Positions 15,275-15,918 of a stretch of 15,918 bases of DNA are shown in pieces. Position 1 is the stretch's first letter. Each line of letters starts with the position of its first letter. Origin of the DNA: Actinomycetota bacterium (GTDB lineage: Bacteria; Actinomycetota; Actinomycetes; Nanopelagicales; Nanopelagicaceae); assembly GCA_009704515.1 (NCBI GenBank), contig WLDZ01000012.1, forward strand, positions 1-15,918, read 5' to 3'. The position numbers and the translations under genes were made by a program. Under the pieces are notes generated by a model that was given only the letters and a program-made list of their open reading frames with translations, was not told where the DNA came from and did not search any database.

Positions 15275-15918
15275 GTGATTAACCTGCAACTCAGCGGTGA
15301 AGAGGGATATACGCCTCCTGGCGTTAAGGATTTTAATCTCCCTCCGATCGTAGAGAGCCTTCCTTATCTAACAAAGGTAAATCTGCTTGTTTTTCTAGCA
15401 GTGCTTATCATTTCAGTTTTTTTCATCGCAGCATCTCGTAAAGCGTCAGTCGTTCCAAGCAAACTTCAATTCTCTGGTGAGCTTGTGTACAGCTTTGTGC
15501 GCGACAGTTTAGCGAAAGACATTCTCGGTCCAGAGTTCATGCGCTTTGTTCCTTACCTCTTCTCGCTCTTCACATTTGTACTTGTCAACAACGTCTTCGC
15601 GATTGTTCCAGGGCTGCAATTTTCATCAATGATGCATGTGGGATTCCCATACGCGTTAGCAATTTGTACTTACGTGGTTTATCACTTTGTCGGAGTAAAG
15701 AAGCAAGGTCTTGGTCATTACCTCAAGGGCATTGCATTTATGCCAGGTGTGCCAAAGCCAATTTACATTCTTCTTACTCCAATTGAGATCGCAACATTCT
15801 TCATAGTGCGTCCATTTACTCTCGGACTTCGTCTCTTTGCAAATATGTTCGCTGGTCACTTGCTTCTTCTCGTATTTATTCTCGGTGGAGAACATCTACT
15901 TGCTGGAGCGATTGGCCT
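15275..15918 (+). CDS. atpB: ATP synthase F0 subunit a, N-terminal part
   Basis: Partial gene, cut by the right window edge after 214 complete codons. Subunit a forms the proton half-channels next to the c-ring in the membrane. Visible are several membrane helices (about 34-53, 91-112, 122-140 and 160-182 onward). The conserved proton-path block PFTLGLRLFANMFAGH (180-195) carries the essential arginine R186. The start is taken as GTG at 15275, since GGGGGAG lies 6 nt upstream and the N-terminus MINLQLSGEEGY is of usual actinobacterial length. No stop is reached within the window. The remaining ATP synthase genes are expected downstream. Confidence 0.95.
   Translation, partial: MINLQLSGEEGYTPPGVKDFNLPPIVESLPYLTKVNLLVFLAVLIISVFFIAASRKASVVPSKLQFSGELVYSFVRDSLAKDILGPEFMRFVPYLFSLFTFVLVNNVFAIVPGLQFSSMMHVGFPYALAICTYVVYHFVGVKKQGLGHYLKGIAFMPGVPKPIYILLTPIEIATFFIVRPFTLGLRLFANMFAGHLLLLVFILGGEHLLAGAIG

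Overview
The window is a low-to-moderate-GC (by eye about 45-48% G+C) stretch of an actinobacterial chromosome, almost all of it core housekeeping genes. The + strand order argS-lysA-hom-thrC-thrB-rho-rpmE-prfA-prmC-sua5-glyA-rfe-atpI-atpZ-atpB matches the block I know from Mycobacterium and Streptomyces (with glyA in the Streptomyces position). Together with the low G+C and tight packing this suggests a streamlined actinobacterium such as the freshwater acI / Nanopelagicales group. That placement is an inference from gene order and composition, not a computed one.

Bases 1-828 hold three minus-strand genes: the 5' end of metY (sulfhydrylase of methionine synthesis), a small helix-hairpin-helix protein, and tRNA-Leu(UAG). 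The tRNA and the small protein gene are only 30 nt apart and probably share a transcript. From 926 on, everything is on the + strand. argS appears to be leaderless, and it is followed by lysA, hom, thrC and thrB (926-7263), which make lysine, homoserine and threonine. Gaps are 13 nt or less and two junctions have overlapping stop/start codons.

The second block is rho (7380-8987) and rpmE (9156-9362), separated by a hairpin terminator and a structured rpmE leader, and closed by a strong intrinsic terminator at 9373-9421. The third block, prfA-prmC-sua5-glyA-rfe (9474-14478), covers translation termination and release-factor methylation, a degenerate Sua5/YrdC-family protein, one-carbon metabolism, and the first membrane step of polyprenyl-linked glycan synthesis. 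It leads directly into the ATP synthase locus: an AtpI-like 4-TM protein, an AtpZ-like 2-TM protein, a 161-bp palindrome-rich gap, and the 5' part of atpB (subunit a), which runs off the window.

I see no mobile element, CRISPR array, phage gene or defence system, and no clear new multi-gene system. The points most worth checking are: (1) the Sua5-family protein has lost most of the recognisable substrate-binding motifs; (2) Rho carries an Asn/Ser/Asp-rich then Arg-Asp-Asn-Arg repeat disordered insert, partly built from an 18-bp tandem repeat; (3) a hairpin upstream of rpmE looks like an autoregulatory ribosomal-protein leader; (4) dense palindromes and a direct repeat precede atpB; (5) two mutually exclusive hairpins precede metY.
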